Shown: in pieces, positions 61,644 through 64,000 of the stretch
How the letters are laid out: each line of letters opens with the position of its first letter
How positions within the stretch are numbered: the stretch's first letter is position 1
Source: Leptospira tipperaryensis
Lineage (GTDB): Bacteria > Spirochaetota > Leptospiria > Leptospirales > Leptospiraceae
DNA: 64,000 nt
Direction of reading: 5' to 3'
Assembly (NCBI RefSeq): GCF_001729245.1
Contig: NZ_CP015217.1
Coordinates: 2,408,001 to 2,472,000 of the forward strand
Notes under the pieces: model-generated
Told to the model about the DNA's origin: nothing
What the model saw: only the letters and a program-made list of their open reading frames with translations
Database searches by the model: none
Position numbers and translations under genes: made by a program

Positions 61644-62149
61644 AATTCTTTCGTGAAATGAAAAAGCTGTGAGAGTTCCCACATTTAAGATTCTTTCGTG
61701 AAATGAAAAAGCTGTGAGAGTTCCCACATTTAAGATTCTTTCGTGAAATGAAAAAGCTGTGAGAGTTCCCACATTTAAGATTCTTTCGTGAGATGAAAAA
61801 GCTGTGAGAGTTCCCACATTTAAGATTCTTTCGTGAAATGAAAAAGCTGTGAGAGTTCCCACATTTAAGATTCTTTCGTGAAATGAAAAAATTGTGAGAG
61901 TTCCCACATTTAAAATTCTTTCGTGAAATGAAAAAATTGTGAGAGTTCCCACATTTAAAATTCTTTCGTGAAATGAAAAAATTGTGAGAGTTCCCACATT
62001 TAAGATTCTTTCGTGAAATGAAAAAATTGTGAGAGTTCCCACATTTAAGATTCTTTCGCGAAATGAAAAAGTTGTGAGAGTTCCCACATTTAGAATTCTT
62101 TCGTGAAATGAAAAAGTTGTGAGAGTTCCCACATTTAGGATTCTTTCGT
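61644..62149. repeat. 45-bp tandem repeat array (11 copies plus partial)
   Basis: The unit has the parts ATTCTTTCGTGAAATGAAAA, then AGCTGTGAGAGTTCCCAC, then ATTTAAG. Eleven full copies and an 11-bp twelfth are present. Variants are ordered: AGCTGTG in copies 1-5, AATTGTG in the next four, AGTTGTG in the last two. 45 is a multiple of three, so long spurious reading frames cross it. It fills the convergent gap between the barrel protein and the sensor gene. There are no spacers, so it is not a CRISPR array. Confidence 0.93.
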
Positions 62150-62192
62150 AGATCGCTATCAAGTGAACTTCCAATTCGAAAGGAACCGATTC

Positions 62193-64000
62193 TCAAACGT
62201 CAAAAGAAGTCCTTTCCCTCTTATAACGAAGGGGTTTTTTGAGATATTTGATTAGGAGAACCTTGTTTCCTTTTTCGTTAAACTTAACGATGTCAAAAAC
62301 TCTCCGAGTCATCACGATCCCCCGACCGTGAGTCAGACTTGTTTCGTTTAACTTCTCAATATCCAAATTTAGAATTTTCTTATAATCGAAACCTTCGCCC
62401 TCGTCCGTGATTAGAAAACCGATTCTTCTCGCATTCAAAGAATAAGAGACCTTGACGGTTCGATAGTTATAAAAGGGCTCCTTCTGACGTTCCTGAATAA
62501 ATTCCAAATACCGCCCTTTTGAGAGGGCTTCGGTTTTTTCGTCAAAACTGATCGCAAGATTTCCGTGTTCGATCGAATTGATGATGATCTCACGAATACA
62601 AGTTCGAATCGCGATCACGATCTCCGTCCCCACAAAAGAGGAAAGATTCACGGTCAAAAGACGACTCAAAAGATCCGCGTTTCTCAGATAATTATTTAAC
62701 GTAAAGTGCATGGATTCGCTTACGATAAATTTGGCGAGAATATCCTCGTTTAATTCATAAGCCTTTCCTAATATTCCTTTTTTCTCCCCAAGATCGAGAA
62801 GCTGAAGACGAACGCGAATCTGTCTCGGTTCCAAAACGTATTTTTGTCTAAATTCTACTGCGAATTCCGAACTCTTTCCTTTTCGTAAGAGTTCGTCGAT
62901 CTTCTCTTGCGCGAGAATTTTCGGAAACGAAGTCTCGACCCCATTCTGAACATAAATTAAATCCAAAAAATCCCAACCGATCACTTCTTCCGGATCAAAA
63001 CCCAAAAGACGTCCTAAGGATTTATTGGCGTTTCTGATTTTTCCGTCCGTGTCCATCGTGAACAGGAACTCTTCGGATTCTTCGAAGAGGTTTCGAAATC
63101 TTTTTTCGGAATGTTCCGCGACGAGTTTTGTGGATTCGAGTTCGTCGATCTTAGAAGACAAAACTCTGGATAAAACCTTCACTCGGTCCGCGAGCCCGAG
63201 CCCCATTAAGACGACATGAAAGATCGAAACCAATTCTAAGATCCAAAATCGAAAGCTCCAGGTCGGAATCCATCCGTTCTGCAAGAGCAAGGAAAGAATC
63301 GCCCCTCCTCCCAAAATTCCCCAAGCCAGAAGAAAATAAAAGGCGCTTCCTTGATTCCAAAAGATGCTTCGTACTCCGTTGATAAAAAGAAGAATCACGC
63401 AGACACAAGACAAAACCAAACCGAAAAAAATACTGAATCTCGTCGGGATCCAAAGAGAAACAAAGGCAAGGATTAAAAATAGAATCTGAGACGTTTTAAA
63501 AAAACGATACGAACTTTGAGAACGATTTTTTAGATTCAGATATACGTTTACAAACAAACACATTAAAGAAAGACAAATCAAAAAGAAGAATGGAATACTC
63601 TGCCGAGTCCAAACAACCGCATTCGGCCAGAGAACCTGAAATCCGAAACCTTCCAAAACAAACTGAAAAAAAGAAAAACCTAATATATAAATCGAAAAGA
63701 AAAAATAATTTTTCTCCTTGGTATAAACAAAAAGTAGAAGATTATAAAAAACAAGAATCAGCATGGAACCGAAAAAAAGACCGAACAGAAGCTGTTCATA
63801 AATTACTTTTTTATAATATCCAAGAGCTCCATAATACCGAAAGGCGATCTGAATCCGCGAAGTGGATTGAATTTTAAGAAAGATATCTTTTTTAGAATGA
63901 GGAAGTCCCACCGAAGGAAAAGCGGGAGTTCTATTTTGAACCGGCCTTACCGTAAAAGGAATGGAATCCCCGGCGCGATAAAAAGGAAACTCCCCTTTTT
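62193..64000 (-). CDS. 7TM-DISM sensor with PAS and RsbW-type ATPase domain, N-terminus outside window
   Basis: 602 codons are visible; the start lies beyond the right edge. The visible part opens with the end of an extracellular DISM-type domain (IPFTVRPVQNRTPAF), then seven membrane helices, a coiled coil, a PAS domain (EEFLFTMDTDGKIRNANKSLGRLLGF) and a C-terminal HATPase of the anti-sigma/RsbW type (IREIIINSIEHGNLAI, ITDEGEGFDY, HGRGIVMTRR). There is no HisKA phospho-acceptor. It may act as a partner-switch kinase rather than a two-component kinase (inference). Confidence 0.88.
   Translation of the reverse strand, partial: KGEFPFYRAGDSIPFTVRPVQNRTPAFPSVGLPHSKKDIFLKIQSTSRIQIAFRYYGALGYYKKVIYEQLLFGLFFGSMLILVFYNLLLFVYTKEKNYFFFSIYILGFSFFQFVLEGFGFQVLWPNAVVWTRQSIPFFFLICLSLMCLFVNVYLNLKNRSQSSYRFFKTSQILFLILAFVSLWIPTRFSIFFGLVLSCVCVILLFINGVRSIFWNQGSAFYFLLAWGILGGGAILSLLLQNGWIPTWSFRFWILELVSIFHVVLMGLGLADRVKVLSRVLSSKIDELESTKLVAEHSEKRFRNLFEESEEFLFTMDTDGKIRNANKSLGRLLGFDPEEVIGWDFLDLIYVQNGVETSFPKILAQEKIDELLRKGKSSEFAVEFRQKYVLEPRQIRVRLQLLDLGEKKGILGKAYELNEDILAKFIVSESMHFTLNNYLRNADLLSRLLTVNLSSFVGTEIVIAIRTCIREIIINSIEHGNLAISFDEKTEALSKGRYLEFIQERQKEPFYNYRTVKVSYSLNARRIGFLITDEGEGFDYKKILNLDIEKLNETSLTHGRGIVMTRRVFDIVKFNEKGNKVLLIKYLKKPLRYKRERTSFDV

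Noticed and set aside
61644..62149. CRISPR array
   Set aside because: The repeats are directly adjacent, with no unique spacers and no cas genes nearby.

Overview
The window looks like a chromosomal segment of a Leptospira species, probably from the pathogen-related side of the genus. This rests on gene content and order: periplasmic-flagellum type fliF-G-H-I-J-flbB and fliN/Y-O-P-Q-R-flhB-A-F-G-sigma clusters, tig-clpP-clpX, feoAB, exported proteins with Leptospira-like signal peptides, and many PAS/histidine kinase/SpoIIE-type regulators. The species cannot be fixed from the sequence alone. Both window ends cut through genes: a PAS-SpoIIE phosphatase on the left and a 7TM-PAS-ATPase sensor on the right.

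Layout. 1-2.8 kb: sensor kinase plus phosphatase, then an RRM protein and an exported FKBP isomerase, all on the minus strand. 3-6.5 kb: SrkA-like kinase and a Pit phosphate transporter with a PhoU-like tail. 7.2-10.6 kb: clpX, clpP, tig and a tRNA-Gly on the minus strand. 10.6-15.1 kb: SGNH esterase, NagZ-like hydrolase, HemW and a hotdog-like protein. 15.3-17.4 kb: ilvB-ilvN. 18-25.4 kb: TPR protein, metallophosphoesterase, a many-pass chemoreceptor, and a protein with an XPB-N-like domain. 25.6-33.3 kb: a plus-strand run of a UbiB-type kinase, feoA, feoB, an LtaS-like sulfatase, a NeuB-like synthase and an M23 peptidase, with several 4-14 bp overlaps. 34-41.3 kb: flagellar cluster I (fliF, G, H, I, J, flbB). 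42.4-57.9 kb: flagellar cluster II on the minus strand (fliN/Y, O, P, Q, R, flhB, A, F, G, sigma-28, a FapA-like protein, accessory proteins, remA, gmk). 58-64 kb: a DUF971 protein, a fused amino-acid transporter/phosphatidylserine decarboxylase, an outer-membrane barrel protein, a 45-bp tandem repeat array and a truncated sensor.

The most unusual content is non-coding. A family of about 158-160 bp MITE-like elements occurs seven times, always between genes: 6.9, 13.1, 37.9, 42.0 (two nested copies), 53.8 and 54.0 kb. Each has a 16-bp near-palindromic arm at both ends (TGTnGGAnTTCCnACA type) and a central C-rich/G-rich hairpin. At 42 kb one copy is split by a 254-bp insert flanked by a 7-bp direct repeat (GATCTTG). 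The insert carries its own 14-bp inverted repeats and a second complete element. Removing the insert and one repeat restores a 158-bp element. Two elements lie inside flagellar operons (fliH/fliI and fliR/flhB). The 45-bp tandem repeat at 61.6-62.1 kb carries the same arm motif.

Other points: gmk appears to start at CTG in a CTGA overlap with remA; fliJ may be extended by a frameshift at an A6 tract or overlapped by a small gene; and FliG lacks the usual torque-helix acidic residues.
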